Part shown: one piece after another, positions 44,708-56,267 of the stretch | Position numbering within the stretch: position 1 is the first letter of the stretch | How the letters are laid out: the number at the start of each line of letters is the position of its first letter | DNA from: Anastrepha obliqua | Taxonomy: Eukaryota; Arthropoda; Insecta; Diptera; Tephritidae | Direction: 5' to 3' | Length of the DNA stretch: 64,000 nucleotides | NCBI RefSeq assembly: GCF_027943255.1 | Contig: NC_072892.1 | Coordinates: 159,342,792-159,406,791 of the forward strand | Notes under the pieces: generated by a model | Seen by the model: only the letters and a program-made list of their open reading frames with translations | Told to the model about the DNA's origin: nothing | Databases searched by the model: none | Position numbers and translations under genes: made by a program

Positions 44708-46526
44708 TACTATTTTTATTTTTGTCGAAACAACTAGCAAGTGCAGCACTCAGACATTAATTAAGTCCATTGTACTACACTTGAATACTTACACCGAATA
44801 CTATACTTACTTTTAAAATTTTTTTCCAATTAAATTTGAAACAGGTTTTGATTTTTTACTTTGGATTATTATATAGTGTAATTTTCGGATATACATACAT
44901 TGATACGTTAAATAGTCTAAATTCACACAGTTTAAATTATCAATATATTTTGCACTTAATTAGAATTAAAAAACAAAAACACTCGAAATAATCGTTAATT
45001 TATAGATTCGTTGATAAGATACTACGCGCTAGAGCTCCCTTTCCATTTCGCTTCGCATTAAAGAGCCGACCAGTAATCGATTAACCTTACATACTTGACT
45101 AGCCGATATACGGATATGAAAATGAATTTTTTTTATTTTTTTTTAATAATATTTTACAACAAAAAATTGCTGTTCTAGAATATACATACATATTACAACA
45201 AAAATAATGTCTATAAATTTATATAAAAAGCACACAATTCGTTTATTTTGGTACTTTCGTATATGTAAACAATTGAAAAATATAAAATTTGCTTAAAAAT
45301 ATTATATATTTGTATATGTATGTATGTATGTAGGTTAAATTTGTTTAAAAAATACAAACTTCCATGTGCGTATTGGCGTATGGTAAAGAAGTATTTAGGT
45401 AAATTATTTGAAGTTTGGAGACTTGGCATTTACAGTAATGTTGCGCGCCTGTTAACAGCTATATGTAAATGTGCCATGTGTGGTGACTTTTGAGGCGCTT
45501 TCAATCCCTTATTAGATGGTACACTATTTTAAAATATTAGTAATACTTTATAATATTTATTTAATAATTTTGTTTTTGTTGTTGTTGTTGTTTTTATTTT
45601 AATTTTATAAAATGTGTTGATTGGTGTTTTGATTACGTTTCCACTTATGCTTTAGAAAGTTTTGTATTTTTCGTTTTCATGCTTGTTACGTTTTTGCTTT
45701 TGGTTTTGTTTTTGTTTTTTTTTTGTTTGTTTTTGTTAGAAGAACTTTGATTTCGTTACTGCAATAATTTGCATTTTTCACAACTTTTAATTTCATTGTT
45801 TATACTCATAATTTTTATAGTTATAATTTTTTTGTTTTTGTTTTTGTTTTGTGTTTTTTAATATACTAAATTTCACAATTCGCATTGATATCATGAGGCT
45901 ATTCTTACAATTGTTTATATGTATGTGGTATGTTTGTATATGTAGATCAAATGGAAGTTAATACGCATATATATGTATGTATGTGTATATGTACATATAT
46001 ATGTATGCGTATGTATGTATGTAGCAGCTAATATATATTATATAAAATTCAATTCGCATTTCACAATTCTACGGCAGTTGGAATTTTAGTAAAATTTTTT
46101 TAATTTTTAGCAATTTTTGATTTTTTAGTAATTTTTGATTTTTTTTAATTTTTATTTTGGTTTTTGTTTCCGACAACTCTAGTTCGCATAGTTATGTTTG
46201 ACCTGTATATGCACGCATGCGCGTGTTGCTACATAGTTTTTGTAAAATGCAATTTCATAAGTTAAATTTTCGTTTATTCCTTTCGTTTCTGTTGAGGGAC
46301 TATTTGTTGGTAATTTGTGTCGCTGCATGGATTTTAAATCTAGGTATTTTCTTGCTTTACTTGCTTAGTGTGTTTTTAACGTATTTTTTTTACAGTTGTT
46401 GTTGTGTGTGTGTGTTTTCTTTGTACGTTTAAAACTTTGATTTTCTTGCCGTTTGCGCAATTAGTAACTCATTGTTTTATTTCAATTCTGAGACTTGCCT
46501 TTTTTCACAAATAAAAAAATTATTGA
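44708..46526. other. AT-rich low-complexity stretch
   Basis: It contains TATG/TACA microsatellites (45310-45335 and 45965-46025) and GTT-rich runs (45570-45860). No gene or mobile element recognised. Confidence 0.4.
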
Positions 46527-46530
46527 TTAA

Positions 46531-47255
46531 GGGGGCAGCCTGCTTTAGAGGCTTCAAAAAATCGGTTTTTTCGTGGATTTTTTTGGGAAGGAAAGAAATA
46601 TTCGATTGAAACTAAACTTTCAGGTTATATTGTTATATATTTCAACAGTCTTCTCAAATTTTTTCATTAAAATATATGTCATATTATGCCTGGTACAAGC
46701 ATTTTGCCGACGCGCCTCGAGAGTGCATGTGTCGTGCGGCGGGAAAGATGCAGGTCGCAATTTTCACCAGAAACCAAAAACCCAAAAAAAAAAAGTTATT
46801 TTAGTATAGTAGAGCTTCTAGTTAAACTAAGAAAATTAAACAAAAAGTGAGAAATTCAAGAAGTTTTCGCTAATTAAATAAAAAATTCATTTTTTTGGAA
46901 AAACAAATTCACTTTAGATTGTTTAAAAAGTGGGTTAACTTTCTTAAGGTTTTTTAGGTTCAACTAGAAGAGAATTTAATTCCGAGTACGATCAATGTTA
47001 TCTCGTTTCGAAAGGACGTTTAACTTATTCCCTATCTTTCCCGCCAATTAGAAAAAATCGTAAAAATAAAAAACCGAGAAATCGCACTTCGAGCGATCCG
47101 GCCGCCCGACTCTTGCTCATAATTTCTTCTGTAACTCCAAAAATATTTTGAATTTGCTTCTGAAATTTTGAGGACACATTCTTGGATAGTTTGGGAAGAC
47201 ATTTATGCAAAAAAACAAAAATTGAGTTTTTGTAGCCTCTAAAGCAGCCTCCCCC
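46531..47255. repeat. TTAA-bounded element C (long inverted ends)
   Basis: TTAA at 46527-46530 and 47256-47259. The ends GGGGGCAGCCTGCTTTAGAG and GGGGGAGGCTGCTTTAGAGG (reverse complement) pair over about 25 bp. I could not convince myself that the shared core seen in the other TTAA elements is present, so it may be a separate subfamily. Confidence 0.8.
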
Positions 47256-47699
47256 TTAAGTTTATCATAAATTCTCGACTTTGAATTCATACACTGCTTT
47301 TTTTATTATTTTTATAAGAGGGATTGCACTTCATTTGCGTGTATGTATGTCGTTATAAGCAAATATTATTAAAATCACATTTTTGTTTTAGTTTTTAAAT
47401 CTAAAACTGAGAAAATATATATTAAAAAAACAAGAACAAATAAAAACAACAATACAAATAACTACTAAATACACAACCATGAACCAGTAAAAAAATACAA
47501 AAAAAAATTTATCTATGCAAATATGCCTTTATGCGAATATTTGTAGACTTTTGAGCAAAATTAGGTTAGGTTATATTCGTTTTTTTTATGCACAAAGTGA
47601 ATTTGACTATACAGAGCGAGCTGCTCACAAATCTGGTGCCCGCTTGAGCAGATAGTAACATTTCGTAGAGTTAAAATAAATATGCCTTCATTTACAATA
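47256..47699. other. No feature recognised
   Basis: AT-rich spacer. AGGTTAGGTTA near 47562 is a motif often seen at LINE 3' ends but has no context here. Confidence 0.3.
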
Positions 47700-49090
47700 C
47701 AATTTTTGTTGTTTTGTTGTTGTGTTTGAATTTTTATAAAACATGCAAAAATGTCCTTATTTCCAATTTTTTTATTTAAATTTTTATAAAACTAAAAAAA
47801 AATATAAAATGTCTTCATTTCCAAATTTTTTTATTAAATTTTTTATAAAACTAAAAAAAATCTCTCTTTCCATCTCGGAAAGAATGGAATAAGGGATTCT
47901 CACTAAACAAGTTCGACACTACATTCTATACAGATGCTAGTATATGTTCTCATAGACTTAAAATTTAAAGATCTGTGCGTCTCCCTAATGCTTGCAGTGC
48001 CTTTCAGGGGAAGCTTGTAGGCTACTAATCGCAGATCCCTCTTTTAAGGGCAATATCGCTATTCTTTCGGATAGCCAAGCTGCAATCCAGGCACTGGGTT
48101 CAGCTACAACAACCTCTAAAGTAGTGGAACAAAGCAGGACTAGCCTTACCACCTCGAGCGAAAATCATAAAGTTACCTTGATCTGGGTCACGGGACATCG
48201 GAGCATTGAAGGCGATGAAAAAGCGTATGAACTGGCAAGAGGGGGTTCTGCCATGAATAACGCTCTTGCAGTACCAGTATTCACACCATTAGGTGCAGTC
48301 AAGAGTGCAATTTCCCTAAAATACCTCCGAATCGCGGATTGTAGATGGAGAGACCAGACGAAATGCAAAATTAGCAGAACGTTATGGCCCATCTACAACC
48401 TTAAGCAATCGTCAATATTGTTAAACAGGAAACGACGGGACGCTTGGAGACTAACAGCAGTCATAACTGGCTTTTGGTTTGTGGGAGAACAAGCAGCCAA
48501 AATGGGCATCCCTCACAACACATACTGTCACAGTTGTAAACAATATTCCATTCCATTTCCTCTGCGAATGCTCTGCCCTATGGAAGGACAGAATGTTAAC
48601 CCTGGGCAAACCGCTGTTCGAGAGTCTGGAACAGCTGTCTGGCTTAGATATCAACAACCTGATAAGGTTTTTGAATCGCACAGACTGGATATAGTCATGC
48701 TGAAAAAAACCGTTAAACAATTTGGTAACGAGGATGTGGCAACAAAATGGTGCGGAAGCGCTAGTAGGATTCTGGAAGAATCACCACTTAAACCAACCAA
48801 CCAAAAAAATCTAAAATGTCTTAATTTCCAATTTTGTGATTTTTTTTGGAAATTTTATAAAACATACAACACAAAATTAAAAATTCCTTAATTTCCAATT
48901 TTTTTATGTCAATTTTTATAAAACTAAAAAAAAATCTAAAATGTTTTCATTTCCAATTTTGTGTTTTTTGTTTTGGAATTTTTATAAAACATGCAACACA
49001 AAATTAAAAATCTCTTCATTTCTAATTTTTTTTGAATTTTTATAAAACATACAACATAATTTTTGAAGCGAATGAAATGAATTTTGCCGA
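47700..49090. repeat. AT-rich minisatellite interrupted by a LINE
   Basis: Units of roughly 65-75 bp carrying TTCATTTCCAATTTT and TTTTTATAAAACATGCAACA or AACTAAAAAAAA occur at 47700-47873 and again at 48801-49090. A LINE fragment lies between. A further partial unit (TTTTTATAAAGCAAGCAACA) lies at 51070-51110, suggesting the array once extended further. Confidence 0.7.
47874..48800 (+). pseudogene. RNase H-bearing LINE fragment with CCAA tail
   Basis: The plus-strand frame from about 47992 reads IAILSDSQAAIQAL, then VTLIWVTGHRSIEGDEKAYELAR. This is an RNase H domain in which the usual ADELAR has become AYELAR, losing an active-site Asp. TAVITGFWFVGEQAAKMG and NTYCHSC follow. The frame shifts near 48535 into [33 protein letters not shown] and RFLNRTDWI. 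The 3' end is CCAACCAACCAAAAAAA. It is inserted in an AT-rich minisatellite and is 5' truncated. Confidence 0.85.
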
Positions 49091-49174
49091 CTTCCTGATT
49101 GAGCATAATTCAATTATTAAAGGTTTGCTCACTAGTGACATTCGATTTTTGACATTCCCTTACAAAAGATTGTA

Positions 49175-50105
49175 AAGGGTGGTTAAATTTCAAGGGCCGA
49201 TGTTGTATGTGAACCACATCTAAACGTCAAGTTTTTTTCTGTATTTCATTTGACATTTTTCAATTTCAGACTAACTCAATTTGAACCATGGAAAGATACA
49301 TAATCGAGCAACGCGTTAAAGTTATTCAGGCTTATTATGAAAACGGGCGTTCAAATCAAAATGCATATCGAAGAAAATCATCTTCAGTGATGAGGTACAT
49401 TTTCAACTCAGTGGTTTCGTCAATAACCAGAATTGCCGCATTTGGGCGAAGTATAATCCAAAAGTGATTGCCGAAAAACCAATGCACCCACAAAGAGTGA
49501 CTGTTTGGTGCGGTTTACGGGCCGGCGGCATCATTGGGCCGTATTTTTTCCAAAATGAGGCCGGTCAGGCAGTTACTGTAAATAGTGTTCGCTATCGGGA
49601 GATGATAACGAACTTTTTATGGCCCGAATTGGAAGATATGGATGTGGACGATATGTGGTTTCAACAGGACGGTGCCACTTGTCACACAGGTAACGAAACA
49701 ATGGCTCTTGTGCGTGAAAAATTTGATGGCCGAATAATCTCACCTCACGGCGATGTCAATTGGCCGCCAAGATCATGTGATTTGACACCGTTGGACTTCT
49801 TTTTTTGGGGTTATTTGAAAGAAAAGGTGTACGTCGATAAGCCAGCAACAATTCAAGAGCTAAAGGATGGGATAATTTGGTACATTAACGGCATAGAACC
49901 TCAATTATGCCTCAGCGTCATCGAAAATTTGGACCATCGGATGGAGGTGTGCCGCCGAGACAGCGGCGGCCCTTTGACCGATATTTTGTTCCATACGTAA
50001 TTGAGCCATACCAATATTATCGTAATAAAGAGAAATGATAACAATTTAAAAAAAAATTGTATTTTATTCAAAATCAACACCGGCCCTTGAAACTTAACCA
50101 CCCCT
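49175..50105 (+). mobile_element. Internally deleted DD41D mariner
   Basis: The inverted ends carry GGGTGGTTAAATTTCAAGGG (left) and GGGTGGTTAAGTTTCAAGGG (right, reverse complement). TA sits at 49173-49174 and 50106-50107. The transposase begins at 49288 (MERYIIEQRVKVIQAYYENG) and jumps after NAYR directly to KIIFSDEVHFQLSGFVNNQN near 49371. It then runs open from about 49464 to 50000 through FQQDGATCHTGNET and PPRSCDLTPLDFFFWGY (41 residues between the Asps). About 130 codons of the DNA-binding region are deleted, but the catalytic part remains. It belongs to a different lineage from the element at 41599, as the ends differ. Confidence 0.9.
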
Positions 50106-50389
50106 TATTTAAGAAGGTGCATAAAGTGGTAAAAATTAAATCCGTTTTGATAAAAACTGCGAACGGTTTAAAAAATAAATTTTAATTAATATTTGAATGT
50201 AAATAATGGTACAGATAGAAGTTATTAGCGGAAATTGGCAAGTCTAATATTAAAACAAGAAATTACTTCACATAATCCAAGATTTTGTTTTGTGAATTAG
50301 TTTTTAAATTTAAACCGATCGCGAAGTTTCGCCAATATGAAACTATTTTGTTAAAAATAAATAAATAATTGGCATGTACAATTCTGTTA

Positions 50390-50540
50390 GGTGTTTCGCC
50401 GAGATCCTCCTCCTATTTGTAGCGCGCGTTCCACAAACGGAAGGACCTACAGTTTTAAGCTGATTCCGGTAGATGGGTTTTTACGAGAAGGTTTTTCATG
50501 CTGGTACTGTGCTTTGTGCTCAGCCTTCTCTGGACACTTC
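50390..50540 (-). repeat. tRNA-derived SINE, copy 3 (3' part, diverged)
   Basis: GTGTTTCGCCGAGATCCTCC, TTCCACAAACGGAAGGACCT and a diverged GAGAAGGTTTTTCATG correspond in order to the body of the SINE at 56268-56500. The tRNA head is missing. Confidence 0.6.
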
Positions 50541-51300
50541 AACTATCCATGGGAAGGTGGGCTCATTGGAAACAATTTCCGGACTATCCAATTCTTCTCC
50601 CTGTCGTAACTCTTTGGGAAATGCTAACTCTTCGCAAAACATGAATTCCGTCTAAATCACCACTTCATAAGAAACAAAGCTTTGTACATTCTCCACTCAT
50701 CGATCTCGGATTGCGTCAATTACTCTATCATGTCCTGACTTAAGCGGTATGTATTTCATGTCATACTACCTTAGCTGTGAAGATACCGATGAAAACTCTT
50801 TAGCGAGTTGTTGCTTGTAAGCAGATGCATTTTGAAAATGAAATGTTTTTTTTACAAATTTTACTTTTCTTCCACTTTTACTTAAAATTTGTAGAGCTAG
50901 CAATCCGTATCTTGTTTAGGAAGCCGATTTGACAAGAGAGAATGAGAAAGCTGCTTACTGAGCAAACCTTTTGTCATTGAATCATGCTGATTGAGTATGA
51001 AAATATTTAATATATAAAATCGGAGGGATAGTAATATTTCTTAGAGATACAATTAAGAACGTCTTAATTTCCATTTTTTGTTTTGGGAATTTTTATAAAG
51101 CAAGCAACATAATTTGCGATGTGAATAAAATAAATTTTGTGGACTTGCGAATAAAATTATTAACTTCGAGAATAAAAATATTCACAAATATGCAAATAAA
51201 ATCGCTCAACAGCTAATTTTTTTAATTTTTTCGGTGCATAATTTGTAGGGTTTCGATTTTCAAATCAACCGCTTGCTGTATACAGTTTTCATTCTCATTC
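50541..51300. other. No gene recognised
   Basis: AT-rich. Holds the partial minisatellite unit at 51070-51110 mentioned under 47700-49090. Confidence 0.35.
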
Positions 51301-51306
51301 TCTTAA

Positions 51307-51989
51307 GGGGTTACATGGGTTTCGTGGGTTCAAAAAATAATTTTTTTTGCTTATTAATTTCTACAAGATCTGAAGAATATTATCCTAAATTTTCAAGTCG
51401 ATCCGAATAATAGTTTCGGAGATACAGCCTTTGGAAGGTGTGCCACTTTTATTGTTACTCAAAACTTTAAACGCGTTGTTCTGGGAACCGTGTTTTCAAA
51501 GTCGGTTGTCAAATATTCTCGAAAACTACTGAACCGATCTTGATGAAATTTTACACAGGTGTTCGAGATACAATTTGCTCGTGCTTGAACGAAGGATTTG
51601 GTTTTTTTTTCAATTACAACTATTTAAAAAAACAAAATGCCAAGCAAATTTGGCCGAAATTTTCATTTTTTTGGAAAAATGTTTGCCGAAATTCCAAATT
51701 TTTGCTTTTTTTTCTCTCCTTCGTTCAAGCACGAGTTTATGATCTTAACTAAAACATTTATTTTTGTTTTTTTATTTGCTGACAACACGGACGCACCTTT
51801 TTTTCGAGGGGTCACCGGAAATGACGTCACAATGGAGGATTTTTAATATTTTTTTTTAAATTTCAGAAATTATTCTTTAAATATGTATCTATAAGACAGA
51901 AAAAGTTTGAATTAAATAAATAATGTTTTACATAGAAATAAAAAATTGAAAATATGCCTTTTTTTACCCGACGAAACCCATGTAACCCC
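51307..51989 (+). repeat. TTAA-bounded core-family element D (best preserved)
   Basis: TTAA at 51303-51306 and 51990-51993. The inverted ends GGGGTTACATGGGTTTCGT are perfect over 19 bp. The core at about 51465-51565 reads AACTTTAAACGCGTTGTTCT, TTTTCAAAGTCGGTTGTC, TCTCGAAAACTACTG, then AACCGATCTTGATGAAATTT and TACACAGG. There is no long open frame across it. This copy is the clearest reference for the family. Confidence 0.9.
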
Positions 51990-52154
51990 TTAAGGCAATT
52001 CGCCTACCACAAATTGCTTTGCTTTCCAATGCAAATTGAATAGGCTGAGTGTGGGCGTTCAACTTGGGCACAAACCTCATAAAATACGTTTCGAGTTCTT
52101 TGATTAAAGTATAGGAAAGTATCATTAACATGACATATTTGATCTATGTATATA

Positions 52155-53622
52155 CAGTGAGCGTCAAAAGAAAGCGCACACCACAAATCGATAAGTTTTC
52201 ACTATTTATTTATTTATTCATTTTGTATCAAGTCGTTCAAAAGTTGCTTTGCAAAATGCTCGAACGCGGGAACAACTGGAACGCGGTAAAGAAATACATC
52301 GAGAACGTACTACGAAGAAAAAAAGATTGACCTCGACACAGTGCAACAAAGTGAAGCCGCACAGATAGACACACAAGAAGACGAGCCTATAGCATGAAAG
52401 CTGGCTACAAATATGGCGCACCCAGACATGGATGAATAGAAGTGGTCCTTTATGGATGCTGTTCTGGGCCCTCCCGAAGTAATATAGAAAGCAGTTCCGG
52501 GAAGGGTATCTCCCCAGAAAGAGAGGAGGGATCGTTTTAGTGGCCACACCACACGACGCAGTAGACGACGGTCGCTGTAAGTGCGAAGGCATTTTGAACC
52601 CTACCTACCCCACCAAAAACAAAAAAAACAGTTGCTTTCATTTGTGACAATTTTTTCTGCGACGTTTCGTTCCGTTTTCTGCCATATCAAGAAAAATGTG
52701 GAGAAAATGCACAAGATCGCGACCGAAAAAAAAATTCTAAAAAATCAGTGTGATTTTTGGACTACTTGAAATTGGCACTTTACTATAACAAAATTTGATG
52801 AGCTAAAAAATTTCATGCTTTAATTGTTTTAGAAATTCCGATTAAAAAGATTGAAATTTTGATGTCTTTTTTTTATAAATTTTGATGATTTTTTTTTTAC
52901 TGTATACATTTTGTACAAAGTTTGAAACTCTGCATTTGGTAGTAGTATGAACTATATTTCTTTATAAAATTAATTGAAATTTAAAAATGAATTAATAAAT
53001 TGTAAAAATTTTACTCCTAAAAACTCAATGTGATTTTTGACCTACTAGAAATTGGCTTTACTACACCAAAATTTAATGAGCTATAAAATTTCATGCTTTA
53101 ATTTTTTTAGAAATTCTGATTAAAAAGATTGAAATTTTGATGTATTTTTTTTTTATAAATTTTGATGAATTTTTTTTACTGTATACATTTTGTACAAAGT
53201 TTGAAACTCTGCATTTGGTAGTAGTATGAACTATATTTCTTTATAAAATTAATTGAAATTTAAAAATGAATTAATAAATTGTAAAAATTTTACTCCTAAA
53301 AACTCAATGTGATTTTTGACCTACTAGAAATTGGCTTTACTACACCAAAATTTAATGAGCTATAAAATTTCATGCTTTAATTTTTTTTAGAAATTCGGAC
53401 TAAACAGACTGAAATTTTTATGAAGTTTTTTTTAATAAATTTTAATGAAATTTTTTTTGTCGTATTTATTAATTTTTTACAAAGTTTAAAACTCTGCATG
53501 ATATGGGATTGGTAGTAGTATTAACCATATTTTGTTATAAAATTAATTGAAATTAAAAAATAAATAAATAAATAGTCCAGATTTGTCAATATGTGGTGTA
53601 CACTTTCTTTTGACGTTGACTG
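52155..53622. mobile_element. Non-autonomous Tc1-type element with internal tandem repeats
   Basis: The inverted ends carry CGTCAAAAGAAAG followed by CACACC or TACACC, starting CAGTGAGCG on the left and CAGTCAACG on the right. TA sits at 52153-52154 and 53623-53624. No transposase motif is visible. The left part has a GC-richer segment of unknown origin (52250-52600), and the right part is a three-unit tandem repeat. Confidence 0.8.
52750..53583. repeat. Three tandem units of about 280 bp
   Basis: GTGATTTTTG begins units at 52750, 53030 and 53309. Each contains GAGCTATAAAATTTCATGCT or a close variant, a TTTTATAAATTTTGATGA segment, and GTTTGAAACTCTGCATTTGG. Units 2 and 1 share a near-identical second half, while unit 3 is more diverged. 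Confidence 0.9.
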
Positions 53623-53624
53623 TA

Positions 53625-54009
53625 TGTGCACGTAGAAGCGATGCCTACGTTCGAAGAGATCTACAGATAATCGCATAAAATGACTTCAAATAAAAATAAG
53701 TGCAAAGAACGAGCGAAAATCGCACGTTTTCAAATAGCTTTCAAAATATTTATTTCAGAGAGCACAAAATACACTGCGGCATAGTGTGATTTAACTCAGA
53801 AAGTAAGTAGTTTGTACTTCAGAATATTGAATTGTACACGGTGGCGCCAGATTAATCATCATCAATTTTGTTTTTAAATAATATTTTTACTAAAAACAAA
53901 AAACAAAAAATGTTTGAGTGATGGGAATCTCTATTTTGACCTTTACGCGCCTCATTGCTTATCTGTTTGTATACTACAGCTGCCTAGTACACAAGTGCCA
54001 AGTATGATT
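53625..54009. other. No feature recognised
   Basis: AT-rich spacer between transposons. Confidence 0.35.
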
Positions 54010-55130
54010 GACATGCGAAGTCATTTGCAAAAATTATAAATCTTCCAATTCTTCTTCTTTCTTACCATGACAGTCCCGGGTAGTGGTCCACCCGCTTCCG
54101 CAACTATCTTTCTACAGATTTCTCGATTCGCTGTCAATCGCCAGCAGTTTTGTATGTTCATCTCTTTGAGGTCATCGATAAACGAATCAATACATTTTTT
54201 TCGCTGGTCTTCCCTTAGTTCGCTTCCCATACGATTGCTTCTTGAAGGCTTATTTTAGTGCTCTTTGCTCTGGCATTCTTTTTACGTGTCCGAGCCAGAT
54301 TCTTCGTTGAGATTTTAAGTATTTTATGATGTGTCGCCCCTTTATAAGGTGTTCAAGTTCTAGTTGGTATCGAATACGATATGTGCCGTCTGCCAACTTG
54401 ATTACGCCATATATTTTTCTCAAAATTTTCCTTTCGAATGTTGCTATTTGGTTGACGTCATTCATTTTCATCGTCTATTCTTCACAGCTGTATGCCAGGA
54501 TTGGGCATAGGAGAGCTGATACATATGCAATTTCTGGTATCTCGATAGGGTTTGGACTTAAATAACTTTATATCTGAGAAGTATATCCTGTTTGCTCTTG
54601 TGTAGCAATCGGTGAGTCATCGTTGGCACTAAGCACCCAGATATTTAAATTCTTCTACAACTTCGAAACAGTTATTACCAATAACAAGACCAGCTGGGTT
54701 GCTTTTTGATTTGCTTCGCAGCATATACTCGGTTTTGTAGTGATTAATTTGTACTCCAATTTGCAGGGCCTCCTTTTCTAGGTCGCTGAATGCTTCTTTT
54801 AGTGTTGTTACGTTTCTCGTAATTAAGGCTATGTCATCTACGTACGCACGCCTTTGCATACTGCTGTTGAAGACGCCTTTTTGTGAATCGAAACGATGAA
54901 CTACTTCATTCAGCACTAGGTTGAAAACCAAAGATGGTAGGGCATCTCCTTGCATAATTTCGAATGGGTCTGACAGATTGTTTTCATCAACCACTTTGCT
55001 AATTGTGTTTCGCTGTGTAATATGCACCAAGTGTGCTAATTTTGCTGCGGTGCCATTTCTTATAAGCGATAGTGTGATTAATTTTGCGCCACCTTGACCT
55101 TCAAAACAGTCAGTTGCCCTATAAAATCTG
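54010..55130 (-). pseudogene. RTE-like LINE reverse transcriptase remnant
   Basis: The minus strand reads EIMQGDALPSLVFNLVLNEV, MQRRAYVDDIALITRN, ALQIGVQINHYKTEYM and EVVEEFKYLGA (RT fingers and palm; YADD reads YVDD). Further down come FERKILRKIYG, DGTYRIRYQLELEHL, SQRRIWLGHVKRMPEQRALK and, last, AGGPLPGTVMV. Frames break between blocks. No endonuclease domain is present. Confidence 0.8.
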
Positions 55131-55221
55131 TTTCTGAGGTACCTAAAAAATATCTAAGGTATATACTTTGAAATATTACATACTACATACTACTATATAC
55201 AATACTACACAGTATATTTAA

Positions 55222-55442
55222 CCCTCCATTCGACACCTTTTTTATAACATTCCGTTGGACACCTGGGTCTGGCCTTTTTTCGTCCTGTTCGAGAACCCTT
55301 TTTAAAGCGTTATATCTATAAATCGGTAGAGAATTGAATTTGAGGAATCTACCTGGAAGCTCAAGTCGTTAGCTATATAGCAATGAGTTAAATTCACGTC
55401 AAATCGAAAAAGTCTGGCCAGACCCGAGTGCCCAGCGGAGGG
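55222..55442. repeat. Small TTAA MITE with CCCTCC ends
   Basis: TTAA at 55218-55221 and 55443-55446 flank inverted ends starting CCCTCC. A second inverted match lies further in (GGGTCTGGCC near 55266 and GGCCAGACCC near 55418). TTAA duplications with CCC-starting ends fit piggyBac-related MITEs. It lies 56 bp from element F, which has G-run ends. Confidence 0.75.
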
Positions 55443-55498
55443 TTAAAAGTGTTATGAAGTATATTTGAAAACTTTTGTAGTAAATTGCACGCTCTTAA

Positions 55499-56234
55499 GG
55501 GTTAACACCACTGTACACGCGTAAAATAAACACGATTTTTAAAGAATTTTTTTGTATAGAAGGAAAGGGAAAACAATCACTCTGATTTGGGAAGTTATTA
55601 CTTATATACTAAAATACAAAACTACAAAGTTTGATCGAAAAATTTTACAAAATGGTGGCATTGGACACATTTTTGTAATGTGGTTTCTCTTGAAGGAGCT
55701 CCGCGGCACGCAGCACAGAGGGTGCAAATTTTAATCTGGAACAAAGAAACATTTTTTTTCTTAATCTAGATAAGAATAGCTAGAGAAACACGTAGGGGAT
55801 TTAAAAAATATTTATTTTTGTGGAATTAGCAAGCATTTGAAGGAAAAAACTCTATTTTGGACTAAAAAAACGGCACTTAAATAATTATAACAATCGTTTA
55901 AATTAATCTATCGAAAATCCCCTACGCTCTTCTCTTAAGAAGGTTATTACACAGACGTAGTGAAAAACCTGATTAAAAATATTTAAAATTGTTTGAGTTA
56001 GGCTGCGTGCCAATTTCAGAAAACGTGTTTTGAGAAAAACGCGTTTAAAGTTTGGAAATTTGGAGAAGTCGTTAGGTAGCAGTCACTAACGCTTGGTTAA
56101 AAGCTTAAAATATTTATGAAATAAACTTCGGTAACGTGTACAACTTTTTGTTCTGTATTTTAAAAGGTTCAAAGAATTTTTTAAGCTTATAAAAAAAAAT
56201 CAATTTTTTGAAATTTCTACAGAGGTGTTACCCC
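55499..56234 (-). repeat. TTAA-bounded core-family element F
   Basis: TTAA at 55495-55498 and 56235-56238. The ends GGGTTAACACCACTGTA and GGGGTAACACCTCTGTA (reverse complement) pair. The core lies on the minus strand near 56010-56060: AACTTTAAACGCGTTTTTCT, then CAAAACACGTTTTCTG. The later core boxes are weak. Confidence 0.7.
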
Positions 56235-56267
56235 TTAAAGTATATTTCACATACATATATGTATACA

